A stretch of 64,000 nt of DNA from Vanilla planifolia (Eukaryota > Streptophyta > Magnoliopsida > Asparagales > Orchidaceae): assembly GCA_023846275.1 (NCBI GenBank), contig CM043865.1:9970068-10034067 (forward strand), written 5' to 3'. Position numbers and translations under genes: made by a program. Positions 49,360 to 60,766 of this stretch are shown here, one piece after another; the stretch's first letter is position 1; each line of letters opens with the position of its first letter. The notes beneath the pieces are model-generated. The model was not told the DNA's origin and did not search any database. It saw only the letters and a list, made by a program, of their open reading frames with translations.

Positions 49360-52300
49360 ATTCAAACTTAACCCCGCAAAGTGCATTTTTGGCACCTCGT
49401 CAAACAATCTCGTTGGCTATATGGTATCAAGGGAAGGGATCCAAATTAATCCCGATAAGATAAAAGATTTTATAAACATACCTTTTCCAAGGATCTCTTG
49501 AGATGTACACTGTCTTACTAAGCGTTTTATTGGACCTAGTCTCTTCATCTCCAAGTTGAGAAAAAAGGCTCAGCTATTTTTCGGGTTACTTTGCATCAAG
49601 TCCAAGTTTTGATGGATGGACTGTTGTGAGAAAGTTTTTAAAGAGCTCAAGGCTTATTATTCTTGACCCCTTATCTTAAGTAATTTAATATTTGAAGAAT
49701 TATTGTTTATTTATATTGCAGTCTCAAGATTTACTATCAATTCTATATTGGTTCTAGAGGGTAATAATGTTCAACCCGTAATCTACTGTTTCTCACATTT
49801 TAAAAGATGTTAAAACATGGTACTCTTTTCTTGAGAAATTAGCCTTAGTTCTCTCTATGTCTGCTTGATAGATATGACAAACTCATACCAAAGATGTTAT
49901 CATAAACGAACTCTTGAAGCGCATCCTTCAGTTGACCAGGTCTCTGTAAGACTACAAAAATGGGTTGTCAAGTCTAATGAGTTTGAACTAACATTCTTCT
50001 CTTGTTCCTCGTGCAAGTTCCATGGTTTAGCTGACTTTCTAATCTAAGGAAATTCTTTCGAGCTTAAACTTAAACCTTCAAGTTTTTGGTACTTCTTCAT
50101 CATTAGTGCCTCAGGGAAAAAGCTTTTGGCGTAAGCTTTGTCTCACTAGGCCTAAATTAATTCAAATTGAAGGGAGGTATGGAGATCAATTTCATCATCA
50201 TAAACAATAAAGCTAAGTACGACTCGTTGATTGTTGGGTTAAAGTTTCCCCTAATTTTTTAGTCAAATATCTTAGAGTATTTAGTGGCTCTCAACAAATT
50301 TTCAATCAATTCAATAGCCTATTTGAGATTGAAAAAACTCAATAATGACTTACAGGTTATTAGCTCAGTTCCTTCGCTAGAAGTTCAACCCACTAAATTT
50401 TGTTTAGATTCCTCAAGAGAAAAATCAAGACACAAGTGTGCTAGTTAAACATAGGGACCAATAAAATGATATTCCATCTTTTGAAATACTTTGTATCTAG
50501 TCCACAACAATGCCAGTTCTCAACCTCGAGATGTCTCTTTGTTGGATAGATGCCTAGGAAGCTTATCTTAAGATAGGAGCCTTGCCTCCAAAGCTAGATG
50601 CCAGAAGTATCAAGCACCCTGCCTAACTATCTGTCTTAATTGTGGGCAACTTCATCGAAAGTTTTACATTGAGCACTTGCTTAAGTGCATTCATCCATCT
50701 AAGCTCTAAGACATCATAGAGTCAATCCACTCAAGCGAGTGTAGTGATCATGCATTGAGTCGTAGTTTTACCATAAAGACTTTGTGCCAAGGCTTGTTCT
50801 AGCCCACCTTTTAAAAAGGCATCACTGTTTTTATGAAAAGATACAAAAGATGCCAACTTCATGTTCTTCCTCAACAACCAACAGCCAAGGTGAAGGCGAT
50901 CACAATTGCTTGGCCCTTCTTGGTGTGGGGTATGGACTTCCTTGGTCAATTCCTGACAATTTGAGATGTACAAAACTATCTTCTTGTTACTATTGACTAC
51001 TCCAAGTGGATTGAGGCAAAGACCCTGGTCAAACAGTTAATAGTCGAGATGTACAGGTTCCTTTTTACCAAAATCTTCAGTAGATTCGGGGTTCTCTTTA
51101 CTATTATTAACAATGATGCATCTATGTGCTAAGCAAAAGAACTTCAAAAGTTTTGCATGAGACATGACTGTCACTCGAAATATGCCTCGATTGAACGACT
51201 AGGTTGAAGTACAAAATAATAATTTGTTAAAAATGTTGAAGCCTCGACTTGACATCAAGAAAGATAATTGGGCTGATGAGCTTCATAGTATTCTATGGGC
51301 TTTTTGTACGACGTCGCCCTTGACAATGGGAGAAGCACCAATCTTGCTAGTTTATTGCTTCGAGATTATGCTTTTTGTTGAAATTGAACACTCTAGGTTA
51401 TAGAACCTTCAAACTGACATAGAGGCTATAAAGGCATTTCAATCCAACAAGAAGATTCAAGCTTAATCTACTCAAGGAGAAGTGCCTCAAGGTATGGATT
51501 GTGGCTAACAATATATGTACCATGCAAAAATGTAACAAATTTTGAAAAAAGTTGCAAAATTTCTTAATATGAATATGGTTCATAAAACTCTTCAAAGTGA
51601 AACAAAAACAATTTCTACTCAAGTTGCACAATAAAAATTTATTTTTAAACATATGTGAAAAAGTCTGAGAAAATGTAAGAAAAGAAGACATCAAAAATAT
51701 TTTTTTCTTTGGTAGAAGATATTCACATAAAATAAGAATGATAACTACAATGTTGTATAGAAAAACAACTTGAACAATTGGAAGGACAACTAAGGACCAA
51801 TAAAAAGATGATCGCTCGCAAGTCTTCGAACTCATAAATAACCTCGACAAGTGGACGACTTGTTTGTCCCAAGTGCAGCGGTGTCAAAACATCAATTGTG
51901 CAAGAAAACCTTTCTTAAAGGTTGTAAACTCTCAATATTTTTTTGGAAAACTCACAATGGCAAAAGATTTCATATTGTTGAAAACTCTCTTATGTATAAC
52001 TCAAAACCAAATGCATCTATATTATGAAATGCACTTTCTCCACTCTAGATTTTCTCATGTGAGAATATCCTCATTCTAACATTCAACACATGGGTACAAT
52101 TTATGGAAATAACTCATTAGCATGCTTCGAAATTGGCCCAGTAGCACCTTTTGGAAATGACCTAGCAATTGGCCCAAATGATGCACTTGGAAATGACTCA
52201 ACAGTCGGCCCACACTTGCCTGTTGCTGTCCGACAAGCTACCAGTGTAAGCCTACAACCTCTTGGTGGGTCATGCTGACCAGGCTCTCAAGCTAGAACCC

Positions 52301-53545
52301 ATAAAGCTATCTTACATCTTTCAACCCCATTGATAATGATTTGATGATTAGCATCGCTACCTACAATAAATACAAGATACACGGTGGGCATTGTTATTCT
52401 TCATAAAATAGTTCATCAAAAGAAATAATGTAGAAATAAAATCTCAACAAAATAAATATATATAAAAATATATTGAAATTGATCTAGTCTTGTGATTGTA
52501 GATCATAACGAGCCTTCTTGATGATAAGTTGAGATGTTCTTCACTTTGAAAAGTAGGGTCTTGAATCCCACTCTCCATCATTGCTGCATCGCATAAGGGT
52601 CTCAGTAGGTCTAGTTTTGTTTATTATTCCTTCCTTTATCTTATCGAGTGAAGGTCCATTGAAGTGTAGCCTTGCTTCCTTGTCTTGTGCCTCCCCCTTG
52701 ACGACATGACACTCAAGGATCTAAGGCTGGGGGATCAGTCCTTTTGAAGCTTAACCAGGTCTTACTCCCTCCTTGATGTTGTCATCTACAATCAAGGATT
52801 ATAGTTCATTCAATAATTCCTTTTTGACTTAGCCTATTTTTTCTTTTCTCACAAGTACATTTTATATACTATGGGATCAAGGTTCAGTCAATTTAATTCA
52901 AGGTTTTTACTTAATTTTTTTGTATTGACTTAGTCGGTTAACAATTCCTCATGCTCGTGGATCAGATTTCTTTATTCAAACTTGCTTTAGGATTTAGATA
53001 GCTAGTCTTGATTGCTTTACGCCATCCAATTTGTTGTAAAAATTAGTTTCAATCAAAAAGCAAAAAACTCATGGCTCTATCTCAAATCAATAGAAGTCAA
53101 GACATCTGAAAAAGTAAAATACAAATGCAATAACAATATGCAATTTGAGGCCAGATATTCGGGATCCAACCACTTGAAGTTAGACCTGTGGTATACTTGG
53201 CTGTCTTAGCTCAGCTAGGAGGATTGACGCATCAAACAAGTTATTATTTTATTGTGAATTTAAATGCATGTCACTCTCTACTAGTTAACTTTCTTGTAAA
53301 AGTTTGTGAGAACTTTTCATTGTAACATAAATAATGATTTAAAAATTCCTAGGACTGAATAAAAATATAAGAATTTATTAATTTAATCACATTTATCAAT
53401 CCAAGGAGTAGTCATGTGGCAAGTATTAGTGACAGCCGCTTGAGGCCATGCCCTTGAGAGCTAGGCATTCAAGAGTAGACCATCAAGACCAAGGCTCTTG
53501 AGAATCGGGCACTCGATTGTTAACCTTAGCATTAGTGTCTTGGTA
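49360..53545 (+). mobile_element. Ty3/gypsy Tat-like fossil, second copy
   Basis: Same family and orientation as the intron-1 element. Translated plus strand shows the end of reverse transcriptase near 49400 (a GYMVSREGI-like block), RNase H to about 50350, integrase from about 50560 to 51480, then a 3' region whose 52490-52760 part resembles 26500-26960, and an LTR piece at about 53390-53545 resembling 17325-17480. Its 5' part is not visible. It lies exactly between the PPR gene and the duplicated PPR fragment. Broken, with many breaks. Confidence 0.6.
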
Positions 53546-54154
53546 TCCATTATTTTTTATATAGCTTATGCTTTATAGTTCAATGCTTTAAACTCTTAGA
53601 TGGTGCCATGTGGTGGATAAGTTGTTTTGTTTATTTATGTAGAAGATGGACAATTAAAGGATAGGGAGATTTAGAAAGCTTTTACCTTGGAATAGGTGAA
53701 ATGCATGTTTGGCATAGGGAGATTTTATATGTGAATTAGAGTTATTGTTTAATATATCAAATCTGATTATGTGTATGTTAATAAGGTACCAAATCTTATA
53801 TGATTGGATATTTTTTTTAAAGTAACATTAAAATCTTGTTTTTATGCATGTTTATTCTACTTAGTAATGACACTAAAAGTATTGTTGAGTAGTAGAACTA
53901 TGATGTTGAATTTTAAAAAGAAAAGTCTTTTGTTGGTTATTAGTTTTAATAAAAACATAGATGATGTCATTCTACCTAAAGAAATTATCTAGCAAGTTCT
54001 TGTTTTTAAGTTAGCAATATATAAGCTAGCTTGGTAACATTAATGACACACTTGGTAGCAATTTATCAATTTTAATAACACCTAAATGTATAGGTAAAAT
54101 CTTGAGGACATTATAACGTAAGTCTTTTGATATAAACCGTGACCTCAAACCATT

Positions 54155-54155
54155 A

Positions 54156-54197
<42 letters not shown>
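54155..54197. repeat. (TA)n microsatellite
   Basis: About twenty TA units with one G interruption. Confidence 0.9.
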
Positions 54198-54431
54198 TTG
54201 TTAAAATAGATAGATTGTTTATATTATGTTAACTTATTTTGCATTTTATTTACACTTTTTTATTTTTATTATATCAAATCTTATTATTAAGTGTGTTAGT
54301 AAGAAGGTTGGTATAGTATTGATTAAAAATAAACTGAGATAGTTAATTTAGATCGTTTAGATATATTAAAAATAAACCTCTTTGTTTAATTTCCATGTTA
54401 TTATTTTTTACTATAAATAAATGTGAGAAAA

Positions 54432-55200
54432 CTTAGTTGATGGTGTGGATTCCTCAAAAGCATGTTCATATTTCAACAAGATGAAGTTGAAGCATTGTAC
54501 TCTTAGGAGTTTTTTGTTGTAACTTGCTTCTAAGAAGACTTTACAACATGGGGTATGATGCAACTAATGTTATTGGTTTTCCTTTATTAGAAATAATAGA
54601 ATTGGATGTCTATAATTCAATTTGTATGTCACTTAAAGCAAAGGTGAGAATTTGATAGAAGTTATTAATTAAATGGTGGAGCAAGGGTGCCCTGTGGAGG
54701 ATATTCGTAGATTGTACTTTCAATCATGGATTTTGAAAGCATGCCTGATCAAACGCAATAAAGGGGGTGAGGTCATGAAAAATAGAAATATTTTTATTGA
54801 GACTAATTTTATTGTTTATACTGCCATGCTAAATGAACATTTGAAGATGGTGGAAATTGGCTTTGTTATGTCTTATTTGAAAGTTTTAATTGAAATGGAC
54901 AAGGAGCTTATCAGAGAAGATTGAAGTTTTTTTCTTGGTATTTTCATTGTTGATTTTATGCTTGTTGAGTGCTTTGTGAATATTTTTTATCACATTGTTC
55001 TTTTGGAAGTTCATCTAGTATGAAAACTTTTATTTGAGTCGCATTTTGACACGTGACTGCTAGCTTGTAACATTGACATTCAAAGTTCAAGAGCAAGTTA
55101 TGCAGCTTTTCTCATTTATGCTATAGATGTGAGAATATAAGTTGAATTAAATTATTTTAAGAAGTGAACAACATATGTTAGTTTCCAAAAAATCTCAGAG
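54432..55200 (+). pseudogene. Partial duplicate of the PPR gene 3' end and 3' flank
   Basis: Matches 48469-49240. Conserved islands include 'agcatg.tcatatttcaa.aagatg', 'atggtgga.ca.gggtgccct' and the C-terminal 'agaagattgaag'. The copy corresponds to about residues 575-748 of the parent (long numbering) plus at least 200 bases past the stop, including 'gtgttttgtgaa' and 'ttggaagttca'. It has internal stops, reading-frame shifts and a shortened middle, and lacks the 5' three quarters. Only the last 83 codons (54673-54924) stay open. Because 3' flank is shared, this is a DNA-level segmental duplication, not a retrocopy. It is non-functional. Confidence 0.85.
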
Positions 55201-58200
55201 CTTCATGAGATTTGTTCTTAATATATTACAGTTGATTCTTTATGTTTACATCTATGTCACCTGCGGTATTTTCCTCTTGTAGTCGCAGTACATGTGATGA
55301 AATTATGTCAAGAAATCAGCCATCTAATAAGTTGAAAAGTGATTATCTGTTGGAATAAGAAGCCAACATTTCTCGTAGAATTCTCACCCCATGTTTTGTC
55401 AATATTATATTTTGCTTGATTCTATGGATGGTGTTGTGATGATCAATGGTTAGGTATACTTTGTAAGAATTTGATTGTTGCGTGAAAAAAAATAATTAAT
55501 TTGTTTAGTTGATGTTGGGTGGTGGAAGAGCAATTGTTGGTGGTTGTTTCATCCATTTGCAAGATATTATAATATTTGTTGTTAAACATAAGCCATTTGG
55601 AGATGTGAGTTGTTTAAATTTTTTCTTATGAATAAATAAAGTGGCAAATCAACAAATGGTGTAATGAACTGATCTCACCTAATAGATTATTGGTTACTAT
55701 TGTTGCACTAAAATTTTTATGATAAAATGAATTTAATTAAGTGAATTAGTTAACATTTAATGGCTAGAATATTGTTGGATAGATCCTCACAATTTAATGG
55801 TACTAGTGATGGCATAGTATAGTATAAGGCTCTACAGTATCAAAATTTGAAAAATTGAGAATGATATTGACAGTTTCATTACATTCCTAAGGAAGGGAAT
55901 GTGGTTATCACTTAAGTGTATGAAATTTTTGTGTTCTTTGCCCAATTTTTAAGAATTGGAGCTTTTATTGATGGCTAGATCAACTCTAAATGTTAAAGAA
56001 GTCTTCAAGCCCTACCTCTACAAATGATTGTAACCAATTGATTTTTCTCTTCTTCTAAAGCCCCTTATACATCCATTTTGGAAGCTTTGTTGTAACTAAT
56101 CAATTTTGCTTGTGTTCATTGGTTTCGTCCATACAAGGCCGTTATGTAAATTGTCAAGTTCCGAGGGATCTATGAATTGGAGAGCCAAGAATGTCAAAGG
56201 AAATAAGTGAGAGCTCATTTAAGATGATGAGAAGCTAAGAAATCTAAACTAGAATTATCCCACATCGGCCAATCTATGAGCTTGTGGGAAATCCCTCTTG
56301 TTCCTTCTCCTTCTATTAAATCTTACAACCCTTTTCTTGGTTTACTTTAATTTGATTTCGTGAAAATTTGATGTAAACATCATTGCACGTAAGCATGCAA
56401 CAATTTTACATTAAAGATGCTTTACATCGATGATTCTCATGGAAGCTATTATTTACAAACTTTTAAGAATCAGAATATAATAAATGTTTTAGGTTTGATC
56501 ATTTCTTAGGCTCAATGCATGCAGTAGATTTGTTGCATAGAGTTGCCTCACACATCATAGTGGCTTTTACTGTTTTTGCTTCATAATGATTTTTAGAGTT
56601 GATATTATTTTCATCATAAAGGGTTGTTGGTTGGCTGTCGCAGTGATATTGATAAAATGTATTTATTGATTTCATTGCTTAGTTATTTTTAATCATGTTT
56701 TTTAGTAATAAATTTGTCAAAAATGAATATTTGCTGATGTGTTACTAGGTCTTAAACTTGCGGTCCCGAAATATGGAATGTAACCATAATTTTTGTACCA
56801 TTCTTTATTTAGAGTCAAGAGTACAAGTGAATGATTTTTTGAAGATAGCCCATATAATCTCATTTTCATTGCTGATAGCATTATAAATAATGGACACGTC
56901 AAATATTTAACAGTTCAATTATTGGACAATTGTTTTTTTTACATGATTTGATGATTTTGGAAACAAAGTTTACCATGTGAGAATTCTGTAATCGAATTTG
57001 CATAGAACATTACATATGCCCTTCATGCTAAGTGTTGGAAGTTTAACTATTGGTGTTGGTTCAACAATTTTTGAACAACTACAAGCCACTCTTATTAATC
57101 TTGTCATGACCTATGTTGATCATATTCCTTACGTTAAGAATGCTTTTGCCAATGTCATAAATATTGATTCTGATTTAATTATTCATGTTACATTTGATAA
57201 GTGTTATTTTTGCTCTCAATATGCTTAATGACCATCCCTATTGAACTAATTTCTATTGGTGTCACTCGTATTGTTCTCAATATGGCTAGATCTAGTCGTA
57301 CTGTTTATTTTTATGGTTTTCTATGAATGTTGTTACTCCCAATGTTCTTGTTTTTAGTTTGTGTGTGCTTCTACTACAACTAACATCACCCATGCATAAC
57401 TTGATGTTATGTTGGATGTTGTGTGTACTAGATCTAACTTATGCCTGTGAGTCATCTACCATTTGTTGACATCAATTGTTTGCCTTGGATTAACTACTTT
57501 TGTTGCGGTTGATGCGGGCCACTCTGTTATTATTGACATCAAATGTTATGGAATTGGTATGTTTCGATTTGGTGGTTATTCTCATGTTATAACTACCTGA
57601 TTTGTTTCTTATTTGCTAAATCTATTATAAACACTCGGATTCCTCCTACCTTCTGAACTTCTGGCCATGTCAAGTCGACTTTGTCACTTTTATTTAGGAT
57701 GAAGTATTTGGTGATGAAGTTGAATCAAGGTTCTCTCTGATTAGCCATTGTATCAAAAGTATTGGATGACCATATGGTTCATGCCACCTACATGTTATGG
57801 AACCCTAAAGGTAGTATGAAAGTTTTTTTAGTTGCACCGTAGATTCTTGTTCAAATTGTCATCGAAAGAGGTTTTCTTATTTATTCTCCAAGTTGGGGTC
57901 TAGACTATTGGGCAATATAATCTCATCTTTCAGATGTGGAACAGTAGCTTGGTCTTTCCAGAAAGATTCTTTGGACAAAATCAACCTCAGAATAAAACTC
58001 TTACGGCTTTCAACTATCATGGGGCGACCAATGACTGTCTGACATTTGCAATTAAGTGTTGTCTTGCTCTACTGTTGCTTTTGCAATCCCCATTATGTAC
58101 AGGAGCACCTCCGTCTTTATTCCTATGGCATCTGACTTGAACCAATCCTTGTATTGCTTGCTTCGGGCATAACTCATCAACCTATTCTATGGTTTCTTAA

Positions 58201-58749
58201 GAAGCCTACTGCCACTGCCATTTTGCTGCATCTCTTCCAACTGGTTAACTCTCCCTTTCCATGTCTTCACCAGATGTTGACACCAATGACTTCTAGGTTG
58301 TGGGACACAAGGGCAGGTGGGACGGGTAGGGACGAACACTGAAAGTTGCCTTTTACCTCTTTTATTTTGACTCAACATTGAACTTGATTCAAACCATATG
58401 GAATTCTCATCAACATGCCCTGGGACCCTAAATAGATAAATCTATGGCCCTTTTCCTCGATGACATAGAAAGATCTCTTTCAGGAGTTTCTAGGAACGGA
58501 AAAGAACCTATCTCGAGTTGGGCGTAGCCATTTGCACAAAATTCTTCCGTTGATTGTGATAGCTCAAATGGAATTATGTCAGCTTCTTTGTGATGCTTGG
58601 TGATTCTCATTAGTGCTGCTTTAGGCTACATCACCAGTTGTCTTAAGTTTGTTTTTGCCCTTGGATTGTATCTCATGCTTTTTGTGCTTTTGGCTCTGTT
58701 CCTGTGTTGAAGATGCTTAGGACCTGAAGCCAAGATTGAGAGGGAAAGA
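55201..58749. other. Intergenic DNA, unassigned
   Basis: No supported gene. 56257-56267 reads 'atcccacatcg', identical to the plant snRNA upstream sequence element, but without a properly spaced TATA box. 57000-58700 is less AT-rich and has several 60-76 residue open frames; some may belong to the 5' region of the old LINE that follows, but I recognise no domain. Confidence 0.3.
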
Positions 58750-60766
58750 AAGTTGTACTCAGCTTATGTTAATTCTGAGAAAGAAAATGATCTATTATTG
58801 ATTAATTCTGGATGTGTGGCTGAACAATGCCAGGAACAAAATCTTGAGGGGCTTATTTCAAACATTTCTAAAACGTGCACACCAACTGTTCGAGGAAATG
58901 CCTCATTCACCTCTGCGGAGCAGAGCGTTGGGATTGAAGTGATTTCATCTGGTGTAGCTTGGAAAAGCTTCAAAGATGCATTAAATGGCACTCCTACGAG
59001 TTAATACACGTAGGATAGGAATTTTGGTTTCATTAAGGGCATTCTCAATGCTATAAACACAAATGTTCCTTTGGCTAGGCCACCAGCAAATGCTACCGCT
59101 GGTTCTTCTTACAGCGGGGCTGCAAGGTCAAACATTCGGCCCCCTAACTTGATGTCAAAAAAAATTTGGTAACTACTAATAAGTCCTTTCTTCAAGGTTT
59201 GTGGTGAAAATGTGTAATAAAGCAACCAATATTGAAATTGAATATAACAAATAAGACGTAGTTGGACGTATTTATGGTGGACATTTCTCTTTCATCTGTT
59301 TAGTTGAGAATTACGTAGGAGATGAGGTCACTTGAATGGGTTTAAAGTGTTGGATTGGGGAAGGGTTGCCTTCTGCTCAATCTCGGCAACCCATTGGACC
59401 CTGGTTCATTGCAGCTCAGGTTTTGAGACTAGATCTCTGGACCCCACTTCTCCCAGAGCTTTAATGCAATAATAAGCACACTGATCTGGGTCAAATTGTC
59501 GAAGCTTTCTTTCCTTTGGGACACTGTCAATTAGCTCTGCATCACTTCATCTATTTAGGAACCTATGCAAATTGATGGATAGACCACCACCATGGATAGA
59601 TCCTCATTTGCTAGAATATGTCAGGGTGAACCCATCTGCCCCATTATCATCATGTAGCTGTCTAGAGGGGAGACTTGGTCTCTCCTTCAAGAGGTTTGAA
59701 TTTGAAGGCCTATCCACCATATGTTTTGAACATGGCAAAATAAAACACTACACCAGAGTTTGCAAAAATGGGCAATCCCCCCTTTTGAGGCAGCTACCCA
59801 AAATGTTGAGAAGACTATCGATTCTACTAGAGTGGAAAACATACACATATTTGTTTTCAACATCCCTAATGATGCTAAGGATAGAGATGAATAGGATTTA
59901 ACTGGATTAGGACCATAGATGGTGATCCAAACCAGAAGAAGGTGTTGTATTTCTGGACTAACCTCAGCTCAACAAGGGGAAACAGCAACACAAATGAAAG
60001 CTAGTGAAAGCCTACTAAAAGTCCAGATGCATTTCAAGTTGTGAAGGATCAACTTCAAGCTCCAACGCTTAAGGCCAATTACAGCTGTTCAGCAACTCAT
60101 CAGACTCAAATGTTTTCAATCCAAAACAACGATTTGGCACCGGCTTCACCACCTCACCTGAAGGCTGTCAAGTCACAAGTACAGGTGAAGGCAATCCAGC
60201 AAACCGTCCCATCTTCGGCAGTGGCTTCATATTGGTAATTGGCTAATTCTAGGCCTGCTGGTGCCAGGCCACCCTCAATTCAGTATACCGTACAGCTGAA
60301 CAATATGCAAGTTGATTGCACGTTGGAGAGCGACTCTGGTATTCATGAGGCTACTGTTGTTGACCGGTACATGGTATCTGAAAATCCTTTCATTGAGGGA
60401 GTGGAGTAGGGACAGGATTGTCCACAACAGGCGTAATTCTCCTGCTTGTAGAAGCAGCTAACATGCTCTGGGAGCTGGAGTAGTGTAGCTGCCTTGTCTG
60501 ATCATTTGTTTGGCTTATTTGTTTTCAATAATGTTTGTGCAATTGCTTTACTGTATTTCAAACAAGAATATGTTTATGATGCAGTGTAAATTTCCATTAA
60601 AATGCCTCTCTTGGCACTCTCATGGGGTGAAGCAGCACTGGAATATCCGTAGGAGGCAATTTGCGTCCTGGATAGAAAAGATCACACTTCAACAGGGTGT
60701 TTATGGCTGTCGTGGATTGGTTCAGGAAATCAGACATCTTTGCCTAAGCAATGCTGAGAACAGATT
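58750..60766 (+). mobile_element. Old LINE remnant: ORF1 and probable start of ORF2
   Basis: Translated plus strand shows plant L1 ORF1 features: a GPWFIAAQVLRLDLW-like block near 59396-59440, then 'FEFEGLSTICFEHGK' with a zinc knuckle at 59722-59763, in which the second Cys of CCHC is His, then a Gln/Pro-rich tail (60041-60238) ending near 60408. From about 60690 'GCRGLVQEIRHLCLSN' resembles the NCRGL start of an endonuclease ORF2. The frame then hits the younger LINE and resumes after it at 63973 (FLSLNCSNIR, like the FLxET block). ORF1 is broken by stops and frame changes. The element continues past the right edge. Confidence 0.55.
60756..60766 (+). repeat. Target-site duplication, left copy (11 bp)
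   Basis: 'gagaacagatt' here is repeated exactly at 63962-63972, right after the poly(A) tail. The base before and the base after differ between the two copies, so the duplication is 11 bp. Confidence 0.8.

Noticed and set aside
53195-53235. tRNA-like words 'ttagctcagctagg'
   Set aside because: No flanking sequence completes a cloverleaf with acceptor stem and T arm; it lies in gypsy-derived sequence.
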